The notes: generated from the letters alone by a model not told the origin. A DNA stretch of 7,684 nt from Anaerolineae bacterium (GCA_020433835.1 JAGRBY010000350.1:1-7684), one strand, 5' to 3'; counted from the stretch's first letter, positions 1 through 5,817 are shown. A program made the numbers and translations.

Positions 1-2
1 TC

Positions 3-1020
3 GAAATTCGAGGGGATGCCCTCACTACGACCACCACTTGGAATGAGACAGACCTCACTTATATCCTGACCAGCCCATTCACCATTGCCAATACGGGTAA
101 TCTAACCATCGAAGAGGATGTCATCGTCAAGATTGTACGCCTCGGCTCCGACGATAACGAAATCATTGTCGCCGGTACACTCAACATCAATGATAGCGGT
201 GGCCAACCCGTTTACATCACCGACAACCGTGATGACACCACCCCTGATGGTGATACCAATGGCGATGGCTCTAGCACTGCCCCATACGCTGGCAGTTGGC
301 GTTCCATTACCTTTCAAAGCGGCAGCAGTGGCACCTTCAACAATGTTGAAATTCGCTTTGCCGGTGATGATACCCGAGGTGCTATCCACACCGAGGACAG
401 CAACCACACCCTTCAACTCAATAACTTAACCGTCAAAGATAGTCAGTGGGCCGCTATCAGTGCCTTGGCTGATTACACTATTACTGTCAATGGCTTCATC
501 GCCGACAGCACGCCCCTCGGTGGTCTCGAAATTCGTAATACCGCCTTAACAGGGGACACCACGTGGGATCAAACCGGGATTGTCCATATTATCAGCAATG
601 ATTTCACAGTGGCCAGTAGTGGTAAACTCGTCATTAACCCAGGCATTGTGGTCAAGTTAGCTTTACAGAAAAGCATCCTTGTCGATGGCGAACTGGAGGT
701 AAACGGCACAGAGAATGACAGCGTCTACTTCACCAGTATCCGCGATGATACTATCCCGGCCGACAATGGTGATACCAACGGTGATGGTGGCAGTACGGCA
801 CCTGCGCCGGGCAACTGGAAATCGATCCATTTTCATAACGGCAGTGACGGCAGCATCGAACACGCCGAAATCCGCTATGGGGGTTACGGCAGCAATACCG
901 GAGCCGTTCAAATTGCTTCGGTCTCACCTTCAATATCCAACAGTATTTTGAGGAACAACCAGATAGCGCTTTACAGCAGCGGCAGCGGTGCAGCCCCGGA
1001 GGTGAGCAATTCTGATTTTT
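3..1020 (+). repeat. Two tandem coding repeats with a 525-bp (175-codon) period
   Basis: The 10-mer TCGAAATTCG occurs at 1-10 and again at 526-535, exactly 525 bp apart. In register with it, both units carry a GDTNGDG loop followed by STAP, a W-(R/K)-S-I strand, and an E-I-R-(F/Y) segment. The DNA between the anchors has diverged, so the duplication is old and maintained at protein level. Confidence 0.75.
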
Positions 1021-1070
1021 TTACAATAGCCAGTTTGCTGCCGTGGCAGGCAGCGCTGGCGAAATCCTAG
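3..1070 (+). CDS. Large secreted beta-helix surface protein, upstream part (5' end outside window, frame broken at 3' end)
   Basis: The frame is open from the left edge (first full codon at 3) to a TAG at 1068-1070, so the gene starts outside the window. The 355 visible residues hold two tandem units of 175 residues, starting with EIRG (3) and EIRN (528). Each unit has short beta-strand turns, a calcium-type loop (DGDTNGDG at 246-269, DTNGDG at 771-788) and a W-(R/K)-S-I strand. This pattern is typical of right-handed parallel beta-helix repeats in bacterial adhesins and extracellular proteins; it is a structural call, not a proven function. The last 16 residues of this frame, after SDFF, do not fit the repeat. 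The pattern continues one frame back, in the next entry, so this is almost certainly the front part of one gene ending at 2227. Signal peptide and promoter are not visible. Export is inferred from the downstream tail. Confidence 0.8.
   Translation, partial: EIRGDALTTTTTWNETDLTYILTSPFTIANTGNLTIEEDVIVKIVRLGSDDNEIIVAGTLNINDSGGQPVYITDNRDDTTPDGDTNGDGSSTAPYAGSWRSITFQSGSSGTFNNVEIRFAGDDTRGAIHTEDSNHTLQLNNLTVKDSQWAAISALADYTITVNGFIADSTPLGGLEIRNTALTGDTTWDQTGIVHIISNDFTVASSGKLVINPGIVVKLALQKSILVDGELEVNGTENDSVYFTSIRDDTIPADNGDTNGDGGSTAPAPGNWKSIHFHNGSDGSIEHAEIRYGGYGSNTGAVQIASVSPSISNSILRNNQIALYSSGSGAAPEVSNSDFFTIASLLPWQAALAKS
1016..1060 (+). promoter_or_regulatory. Frameshift site: T7 slippery heptamer followed by a two-part stem
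   Basis: The seven T at 1016-1022 fall as T TTT TTT in the incoming frame, which permits a -1 slip with full re-pairing of both codons. Six bases later a stem begins: 1029-1033 GCCAG pairs with 1056-1060 CTGGC, and 1037-1042 GCTGCC pairs with 1049-1054 GGCAGC around a 6-nt loop. Incoming-frame translation stops at 1070; -1 translation reaches 2227. A simple one-base error or mutation in the T run explains the frames equally well, so the recoding role is unproven. Confidence 0.4.
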
Positions 1071-2227
1071 CAGCCAACAACTGGTGGGGCGATGAATTTG
1101 GGCCTAATGTTGGTGGAAGTAATCCTCCTGGCCAAACCGTCCAGGGTGATGTAACCACTACCGGCTGGGCAGACAGCCCTTATAATTTTGCGAGTAGCAG
1201 TAAATCCGTTAGTAGTTCGGTTCTTATCAACAACACCGTCGCGCTCTATAGCAGTGGAAGCGAAGCGGCCGTAGAGGTAAGTGACTGTACCCATATCACC
1301 AACAACAGTTCCTATGGCGCCCGGGCTTTCAACAACAGCCTCATTACAGCCCCTATAACTTGGTGGGGCAGCGCCGATGGGCCGGACAATGGCACCAGCG
1401 GGTCCGGGGATGCTGTTGAAGGCGAGGTTATCTACACACCTTGGGCGGCTGATGACGAGTGTGTCACCATAGGTGGCGACGACAATAACACCATTCAGGG
1501 CGAGGTCACCGACAGCGGTAACACCCCTGTTGCCAATGTAACCGTTTCTACGGGCAACGGTCAATCAACCACCACCGGGGCAAACGGGGCCTACAGCTTG
1601 TCCAACCTGGCCGATGGCACTTATACGCTTACGCCGTTCAAAACGGGCTATTACTTCTCCCCGGCATCGCGCACAATTGGGGTTCCACCTGACCAGAATA
1701 GCCAAAACTTCACGGCCATCGCGAACGATGAAATCATCTGTAGCGTAGAAACCGCATTAGAAGTGAGCATAACCACAGACACAATCGATGTACTGGATAC
1801 CACCACCGAACTTCTAACCCTCTACACCCGCTTACGGGATGAGACCTTCAGCCCCACGTCAACCGGCCAAGAATTCATCGACCTGTTCTATGACCACACC
1901 ACCGAACTGGCTGTAATTTTGATGAACAACGCTGATTTACGCAGCCGTACCGCGCAATTTCTGCAAGACGCGGCCGACCCATTTGCCTCTCTACTGCCGG
2001 ACGCGACTACGCCGGTACCTTTATCGCAGCAATTGTATGATGAGACCGATGCTCTGGTTCAGGATTTAGCCGCCGCCGGCAGCCCGCAATTTGAAACCAA
2101 AATGTTAGAAGAATGGGCAGCCTTGGCGCTGAATCAGCATATTAATGAAAATGCCATAGACATTTGGAACGGCCTGCAATCCAATACAGGTACAACATCC
2201 GTTTACCTGCCCATCGTCACTAAATAA
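1022..2227 (+). CDS. Same surface protein, downstream part: beta-helix end, carboxypeptidase-regulatory-like domain, helical C-terminus, YLPIVTK tail
   Basis: This is the continuation of the preceding frame after a -1 shift at the T run. The joined reading SDFFYNSQFAAVAGSAG is followed by NNWWGDEFGP, a common closing motif of beta-helix repeats that recurs as TWWGSADGP near 1360-1385. A GTG at 1043 could open the frame but has no ribosome binding site, so independent translation is unlikely. Domains in order: a repeat of about 92 residues (ALYSSGSGAAPEVS at 966, ALYSSGSEAAVEVS at 1241); a carboxypeptidase-regulatory-like beta-sandwich (about 1488-1724, IQGEVTDSG...GTYTLTPFKTGYYFSP); and a helical segment (about 1730-2190, YTRLRDETFSPTSTGQEF), resembling the helical region after CFI-box domains but lacking the CFIATA box. 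It ends in the tail VYLPIVTK. Visible length after joining is about 741 residues. The probable site of action is the cell surface or medium. Confidence 0.78.
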   Translation, partial: YNSQFAAVAGSAGEILAANNWWGDEFGPNVGGSNPPGQTVQGDVTTTGWADSPYNFASSSKSVSSSVLINNTVALYSSGSEAAVEVSDCTHITNNSSYGARAFNNSLITAPITWWGSADGPDNGTSGSGDAVEGEVIYTPWAADDECVTIGGDDNNTIQGEVTDSGNTPVANVTVSTGNGQSTTTGANGAYSLSNLADGTYTLTPFKTGYYFSPASRTIGVPPDQNSQNFTAIANDEIICSVETALEVSITTDTIDVLDTTTELLTLYTRLRDETFSPTSTGQEFIDLFYDHTTELAVILMNNADLRSRTAQFLQDAADPFASLLPDATTPVPLSQQLYDETDALVQDLAAAGSPQFETKMLEEWAALALNQHINENAIDIWNGLQSNTGTTSVYLPIVTK

Positions 2228-2238
2228 ATGGCTTGCAA

Positions 2239-2271
2239 AGAGCCAGTAGATTGTCGGAATCTGCTGGCTCT
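2239..2271 (+). terminator. Strong hairpin after the surface-protein gene
   Basis: A 14-bp stem (2239-2252 with 2258-2271, one G-U pair) closes a 5-nt loop GTCGG and begins 12 nt after the stop codon at 2227. No T run follows the stem, so it may act as a non-canonical terminator or as a 3'-end stabiliser between this gene and the small gene behind it. Confidence 0.6.
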
Positions 2272-2304
2272 GAATGAATACTATAAATTCAAACCAAACC
2301 GTGA

Positions 2305-2312
2305 AAAAGGAG
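2305..2312 (+). promoter_or_regulatory. Ribosome binding site that sets the start at 2319
   Basis: AAAAGGAG ends 6 nt before ATG 2319. It favours this start over the in-frame ATG at 2274. Confidence 0.65.
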
Positions 2313-2318
2313 AAAACA

Positions 2319-2510
2319 ATGTACGAACAAGATGAGTGGAAAAAAGTCGAGATGCACTTGAGGGATATGGAATTTATCAGAAACAACCATAACCCCAACC
2401 CCTTAGCAATCTCATTCAACATTATTGGATTTCTCATCGGGCGTATAGGCCTGGTGATTAAACTTTTATCCTGGCCGATAAAACTGATACTGCGCTTGAT
2501 CAGTCGATAG
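2319..2510 (+). CDS. Small basic hydrophobic peptide, 63 residues, function unknown
   Basis: I do not recognise a family. The start is set at ATG 2319 because AAGGAG at 2307-2312 lies 6 nt before it; an earlier in-frame ATG at 2274 has no such site and sits at the foot of the hairpin. Residues 1-28 are polar and charged (MYEQDEWKKVEMHLRD). Residues 29-63 are hydrophobic with regularly spaced Arg/Lys (IIGFLIGRIG, then WPIKLILRLISR). This fits a short membrane segment followed by an amphipathic helix, or two membrane-associated helices. It is flanked by two genes for exported proteins on the same strand, so a role in the envelope is possible but only inferred. Its DNA is visibly richer in A/T than the adhesin gene. 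The good ribosome binding site makes translation credible. Confidence 0.6.
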   Translation: MYEQDEWKKVEMHLRDMEFIRNNHNPNPLAISFNIIGFLIGRIGLVIKLLSWPIKLILRLISR

Positions 2511-2583
2511 CGTAAGGTATCAAGATGCAGCCTTCGTTAACAGAAAAAACGTCCGACTCACTGCATCATCAAGACCGTCACGT

Positions 2584-2612
2584 AGGTTGGGTCGATGAAA
2601 GAGACCCAACCT
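2584..2612. repeat. Perfect 10-bp palindrome (REP-like hairpin)
   Basis: AGGTTGGGTC at 2584-2593 pairs perfectly with GACCCAACCT at 2603-2612 around a 9-nt loop. The sequence type (TAGGTTGGGT...ACCCAACC) resembles short dispersed palindromes I have seen in many bacterial genomes. It lies between two plus-strand genes and could also end transcripts from the small gene at 2319-2510. Only one copy is in the window, so the dispersed-repeat reading is inference. Confidence 0.55.
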
Positions 2613-2759
2613 TTGATGGCTCAAGTCGAATTGCCTCTGCACGAACAGAATATTGAAACCGATCAGGAACTGTTACAGAAAGTCTTTAATGATACGCCAC
2701 AGCCAGCTATAAACCATGTTAGACATCTATTCACAATTACATAATAGAGGAGAAGAACA

Positions 2760-3461
2760 ATGAAGAAACTCATGATTGCCGTCACAATAAGTGTCATTAC
2801 TTTGGTATTTGGAGGTTTCTGGTTTGTACAAACTAGAGTTTTCGCAAGTTCTGAAGTTATTTATGAGGCCTCAACTGGACTATTGCCCGATCAAGTTTGC
2901 CCCCGATGGATTCTCATAGATACAGCAACACCTGAGGATCCGACCATAGCCAATGATAAATTAGTGATAAGCACCTCTGCCAATAGTGAGAATATTGACT
3001 ACATACAAACTGATTTAGCCATATCATACCCCTTGATAATTGAGGCACGCGTGAAAAGAGTGTCTGGATCAACGATCTCTACATATAGAGAAGCGATTAC
3101 AATGGGTTTCACGATCAAACCCAATGGCGGTAATGCAGTGGGTAATACCTTGTATGTCGGCAATGATATCATATTCCTGATTACCCCCTCGGGCAGAGGC
3201 GCTACGGCGTCAGTTGACACAGATGATGCGTTTCATAATTATCGCATTGAGGTTGATTCGAACGGAGCAGTTGAGGTTTATTATGATGATGCTCTTAAAC
3301 TCACCGGAACAGCCTACAGTAGTACAAGCACGCATGGTCTGGTTGAGAGGATATATTGGGGTGAATCTTCAATCCTGGCCTTTGGCACTTCGGAATGGGA
3401 ATTAGTCAAGCACAATGCTGGGTGTCCTTCAGATACTTATTTGCCTATCATCGTTAGATAA
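2760..3461 (+). CDS. Secreted jelly-roll (LamG/concanavalin A-like) protein with YLPIIVR tail
   Basis: This is a 233-residue exported protein. The ATG at 2760 is preceded by AGAGGAG (2746-2752) at a 7-nt spacing. The N-terminus is a classical signal peptide: MKK, a hydrophobic core (residues 4-23), then a likely cut after VFA at residue 29. The mature part is mostly beta-strands. Near 158-172, FHNYRIEVDSNGAVEVYYDD followed by a short LTGT strand matches the strand-turn-strand signature of LamG and other concanavalin A-like lectin folds. Near 198-214, YWGESS...GTSEWELVK matches their closing strands. These folds bind sugars or proteins, but I see no catalytic motif, so the ligand is unknown. 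Cys47 and Cys222 could form one disulfide across the domain. The end, TYLPIIVR, matches the tail of the adhesin ending at 2227. The gene is more A/T-rich than its neighbours. Confidence 0.75.
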   Translation: MKKLMIAVTISVITLVFGGFWFVQTRVFASSEVIYEASTGLLPDQVCPRWILIDTATPEDPTIANDKLVISTSANSENIDYIQTDLAISYPLIIEARVKRVSGSTISTYREAITMGFTIKPNGGNAVGNTLYVGNDIIFLITPSGRGATASVDTDDAFHNYRIEVDSNGAVEVYYDDALKLTGTAYSSTSTHGLVERIYWGESSILAFGTSEWELVKHNAGCPSDTYLPIIVR

Positions 3462-3544
3462 AAAATATCTATACGCCTTCACGCAAGAAAACTCTAAATA
3501 GCCATTCAAAGCGGTCAATCACCATTCCCAATGGAGTCATTTCT

Positions 3545-4654
3545 GTGAAAAAGAAAAGAAACAAAACAGCACATGGTTGCTTGCAGCTTCTGGCCGTTCC
3601 AATCGTCATAGCCTTCATCATAACTGCCGTGTCAGCGGTCCTAATGACCGGCACCTCGTTCACGTTTGCCAGCCGGACAAGCATCAAGTCAGCCATCAAT
3701 GCCGATAAAATTATACGCGAAATTATGGTGCGGGGTATCGAGCAAGATATTCGGCAAAAACATCTCGCCTTAAACCTGCCGCCACCAGCTATCGACCTGG
3801 TTGCCATACGGCACGCTACCGATCTGGTGGTGCCGCCGGACTGGGTTGAAAATGCTGTAGACGATGGCATCGACAACGTCTTTAACTTTTTAGAAGAGGG
3901 GCGCACCGAGGATTACGTACTCGGCTATAAAGAACTTGTGGAAACCTTCCACAGTGACGCCGGGCGGGAAGCGATGCACATTATCGTCAGGCAGTATCCG
4001 CCGTGTCCGGCTTCATATGAACCCACATTTGAATACAAGGAGCGGAATGTCGAAATCGAGTGCCTGCCGCCGGATATGCCGGTGTCACAAGTCGCCGACC
4101 AGATATACACCACCCTTCTTACCGGGTTCAACAACGATCCTGAAATTTTAGATGAGAATGGCGGCGCCTGCCTTGAATGGCCCGCAGATCTAGCCTCCAA
4201 TACCGAATCAATCCGCCGCGCTTTTCAGTATTTGAGCCGGTTATGGTTGTTCTGGTTGATTCCGATGGGATTGCTGGCTGTCATTGCGCTATTAACCGTG
4301 CGCTCGCTGTACAGCGCGGGCATCTGGTTGGGCATCCCGCTCCTGATTACCGGCGTAACAACCCCGATTGTCGGCCTGGTTATATTCGTTCAAATTCTTA
4401 ACCTGTTACAGTACGCCCAGGAAAATCTCGGCACCAGTGAAGATAGAGCGGCCCAACTTCTAATCCAGTTCGTCACTGAAATTGCATATGCTTTGCCATC
4501 AATCTGGCTGGTTATCGTTTTAATTCAGGCCGGGATAATGTTTCTGCTGGGGGCCGGCAGTCTGGTGTTGGCGGTTCTGTTAAAGCTATTCAACAGGGAT
4601 ACCCGCCCTAAGAAAAGCCACGGAATGGCCGGAACAGCGGTGGTAAATCACTGA
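3545..4654 (+). CDS. Multi-pass membrane protein with large N-terminal external domain, unnamed family
   Basis: 369 residues, GTG start at 3545 chosen because TGGAG at 3532-3536 lies 8 nt upstream and a basic N-terminus (MKKKRNK) follows. Layout: membrane segment 1 at about residues 13-36; a soluble domain at about 37-228; membrane segments at about 231-252, 257-286 (perhaps one long or two short helices) and 320-348; and a short basic tail. The soluble domain is probably outside the membrane. It has a Pro-rich LNLPPPAIDL, the stretch VVPPDWVENAVDDGID, and three Cys (154, 173, 209) in YPPC, IECLPP and GACLEW contexts. I have a general impression of similar uncharacterised proteins in Anaerolineae, but I know no function and see no enzyme motif. 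It stands alone between the surface genes and the convergent toxin-antitoxin pair. Its stop codon lies inside the first copy of the bracketing repeat. Confidence 0.72.
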   Translation: MKKKRNKTAHGCLQLLAVPIVIAFIITAVSAVLMTGTSFTFASRTSIKSAINADKIIREIMVRGIEQDIRQKHLALNLPPPAIDLVAIRHATDLVVPPDWVENAVDDGIDNVFNFLEEGRTEDYVLGYKELVETFHSDAGREAMHIIVRQYPPCPASYEPTFEYKERNVEIECLPPDMPVSQVADQIYTTLLTGFNNDPEILDENGGACLEWPADLASNTESIRRAFQYLSRLWLFWLIPMGLLAVIALLTVRSLYSAGIWLGIPLLITGVTTPIVGLVIFVQILNLLQYAQENLGTSEDRAAQLLIQFVTEIAYALPSIWLVIVLIQAGIMFLLGAGSLVLAVLLKLFNRDTRPKKSHGMAGTAVVNH

Positions 4655-4703
4655 GTTACGCTGATTTCACTGATTTTCGGCAGACACTCTCGGCAGGCTC
4701 AGT
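4650..4703 (+). repeat. Bracketing repeat element, left copy
   Basis: The element starts with ACTGAG (4650-4655) and ends with its inverse CTCAGT (4698-4703). It contains the 20-nt core TGATTTCACTGATTTTCGGC at 4662-4681, which is identical to 5778-5797 in the same orientation. The first six bases contain the TGA stop of the membrane-protein gene (4652-4654). Confidence 0.6.
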
Positions 4704-4842
4704 CTGTTCATGGGTTCGCCACCTCGCTCTAAACCGCCCAGCGAAGATTGGCGATTACCGGCAATTCAAACAAATCTTGGCGCAACAAACGTGTAGAGAA
4801 AAAGAGGAGTTCCAAATTTTAATTTATAACGTTGCAAGAACC

Positions 4843-5202
4843 CTACCGCCAATTGCTGAGGTATTCCAGCCAGTTTTGCATCTCGGTAGCGGATCGGGTG
4901 TTGAGTAGCTTGAGCAAACGACGAACAATCATACCCACCTGTAGCTGGTCGGAGACAATGATACCGGCATGGTGGCGATCATTTTTCAGGTAAAGTTTGT
5001 GTAACCGGGCAAAATCACCACGATTAAAGCTAAACAGCACTCTACTCTGAGCCAGAGCATAAACGAGATGATCCTCGTCCGGGAACCCAATTAGGCCGGC
5101 TTCAAACGCTGTGACAACGTCAACCTGCCTGGCGCTTAAGGCCCGAATCAACCTCGATTGCATGGCATCTTCATCAAGATATAACCGGATTGGGTCAGCC
5201 AT
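4843..5202 (-). CDS. DUF5615 PIN-like toxin
   Basis: 119 residues, full length for DUF5615 (COG4634), a compact PIN-like nuclease family found as the toxin next to DUF433 proteins. It shows the family's opening acidic motif LYLDEDA (Asp10, Glu11, Asp12), the middle ITAFEAG-type loop (VVTAFEAGLIG, residues 29-39), the acidic PDEDHL (41-46), and the closing FSFNRGDFARLH (57-68) with Asn60 and Asp63. These acidic residues would hold metal for RNA cleavage by analogy with PIN domains; the RNA target is unknown. The later IIVSDQLQVGMIVRRLLKLL matches the family's C-terminal helix region. No residue appears lost, so the toxin is probably intact. Its ATG overlaps the antitoxin stop by 8 nt (ATGGCTGA) without its own clear ribosome binding site, pointing to translational coupling with the antitoxin. 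Confidence 0.88.
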   Translation of the reverse strand: MADPIRLYLDEDAMQSRLIRALSARQVDVVTAFEAGLIGFPDEDHLVYALAQSRVLFSFNRGDFARLHKLYLKNDRHHAGIIVSDQLQVGMIVRRLLKLLNTRSATEMQNWLEYLSNWR

Positions 5203-5479
5203 TCGGATTCAGGCTTTTATCTTGCTTTAACACTTCTTCCGAGTCAGCCTGAATATCTGCCTCAATTTCGTCAGTGTGAAGGTGATAATAGGTCAAAGCA
5301 GCATAAACTTGGGCTAGGCTTAGAGGTAATTCGCCGATGATCTCCTCCGCCGATAGGCCTAGCTTGTACAAGCCCACAATCGTCCGCACCGTGACGCCGG
5401 TGCCGGCAATAACCGGTCGCCCGCCGCGCAGTTGAGGGTCTTTAATAATCAATCCTGCCAAAGTTTGAGAAGCTATCAT
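5195..5479 (-). CDS. DUF433 antitoxin (VapB-like)
   Basis: 94 residues from the ATG at 5479, chosen because GGAG lies 6 nt upstream; an in-frame ATG at 5512 (105 residues) lacks a binding site and adds a non-conserved stretch. The DUF433 (COG2442) signature is complete: DPQLRGGRPVIAGTGVTVRTIV (in two adjoining blocks, roughly residues 14-35), LGLSAEEIIGELP, then LAQVYAALTYYHLH. The fold is a short helix-turn-helix-like domain that binds DNA. The acidic C-terminal part (DEIEADIQADSEE) is the usual place for toxin contact. It would neutralise the DUF5615 toxin encoded immediately downstream and probably represses its own promoter. One departure from the family norm is GTG where most members have GTR (position about 32). 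The gene is first in a two-gene operon with the toxin. Confidence 0.88.
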   Translation of the reverse strand: MIASQTLAGLIIKDPQLRGGRPVIAGTGVTVRTIVGLYKLGLSAEEIIGELPLSLAQVYAALTYYHLHTDEIEADIQADSEEVLKQDKSLNPNG

Positions 5480-5483
5480 CGTT

Positions 5484-5491
5484 ATCTCCGT
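5484..5491 (-). promoter_or_regulatory. Ribosome binding site that sets the antitoxin start
   Basis: On the minus strand ACGGAG lies 6 nt before ATG 5479. This supports the 94-residue antitoxin rather than the longer form from 5512. Confidence 0.55.
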
Positions 5492-5500
5492 AATGTTAGC

Positions 5501-5542
5501 TAATAGTGTCATTGTAGCACAGAATGATGGTCAACAGTGTCA
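5501..5542 (-). promoter_or_regulatory. Probable toxin-antitoxin promoter with two direct-repeat operator candidates
   Basis: The minus strand reads TGCTACAAT, an extended -10 box (hexamer at 5516-5511), about 31 nt before the antitoxin ATG. The plus-strand motif (T/C)AA(T/C)AGTGTCA occurs at 5501-5511 and 5532-5542, 31 bp apart (about three helix turns, same face), one over the start region and one over the -35 region. This fits autorepression by the antitoxin but is not proven. A TTGACC upstream is only 12 nt from the -10 and is not a good -35. Confidence 0.4.
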
Positions 5543-5658
5543 GATTCCATCCAATGGTAAGCATACTTACGGCTGCCATCGACAAACAAATAATCGCGCA
5601 GTTCAAGGCGGCTGTCATCTGTAAGCGTGGCTGTTATATGAAGAAGGCTGTTATATCC
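5509..5658 (-). pseudogene. Decayed DUF6516 (TumE-like) toxin fragment
   Basis: On the minus strand, an open stretch of 49 codons between stops at 5661-5659 and 5511-5509 reads LTDDSRLELRDYLFVDGSRK, then YAYHWMESD. This matches the central part of DUF6516 proteins (TumE toxins of type II systems), whose members have an S-x-L-x-(L/V)-x-E/D-Y strand, a K-Y-(A/S)-Y-H-W-x motif, and then a DNAPHH block. The DNAPHH block is absent here: after MESD the frame gives TVDHHSVLQ and stops. No start codon or N-terminal half can be found, so the gene is truncated at both ends. Its end overlaps the extended -10 region of the DUF433/DUF5615 pair. No TumA-type partner is seen. Confidence 0.6.
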
Positions 5659-5756
5659 TTAATTGTAACATATGTAGGGTGCCTCGCCAAAGTCCTGCGA
5701 GCCGATGGTTTGGAAATATATCCGCCGCCGGGCGGAGCGGTTGCGGATAGGGTGAA

Positions 5757-5812
5757 GCACTGAGGCACTGATTGGCGTGATTTCACTGATTTTCGGCTGG
5801 CGACCTCAGTGC
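5757..5812 (+). repeat. Bracketing repeat element, right copy
   Basis: A perfect 9-bp inverted pair, GCACTGAGG (5757-5765) and CCTCAGTGC (5804-5812), encloses the 20-nt core TGATTTCACTGATTTTCGGC (5778-5797) shared with the left copy at 4662-4681. Both copies point the same way and have near-equal total length (about 54-56 nt). Confidence 0.6.
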
Positions 5813-5817
5813 AATCA

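Noticed and set aside
1043..2227. Independent gene starting at GTG 1043
   Set aside because: No ribosome binding site, no signal peptide, and the protein sequence before 1043 in this frame continues the repeat without a break back to the T run.
2595..2744. 49-residue open frame as a real gene
   Set aside because: No ribosome binding site, start lies in the palindrome loop, and no family is recognised; kept only as a possible remnant.
3521..3535. CCATT/AATGG mini-hairpin before the membrane-protein gene
   Set aside because: Five base pairs with a 3-nt loop is too weak to call a terminator or regulator.
5195..5512. Longer antitoxin form starting at 5512
   Set aside because: The extra 11 residues lie outside the DUF433 domain and have no binding site; ATG 5479 has a GGAG at correct distance, and the predicted transcript would start near 5504, after the 5512 start.
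5657..5661. CRISPR or tRNA-like structure in the toxin-antitoxin region
   Set aside because: No regularly spaced repeats and no cloverleaf were found; only two copies of one repeat, 1.1 kb apart.
5524..5763. 79-residue plus-strand open frame
   Set aside because: It runs antisense to the DUF6516 fragment and the antitoxin promoter, has no ribosome binding site, resembles no protein, and its stop falls in the repeat element.
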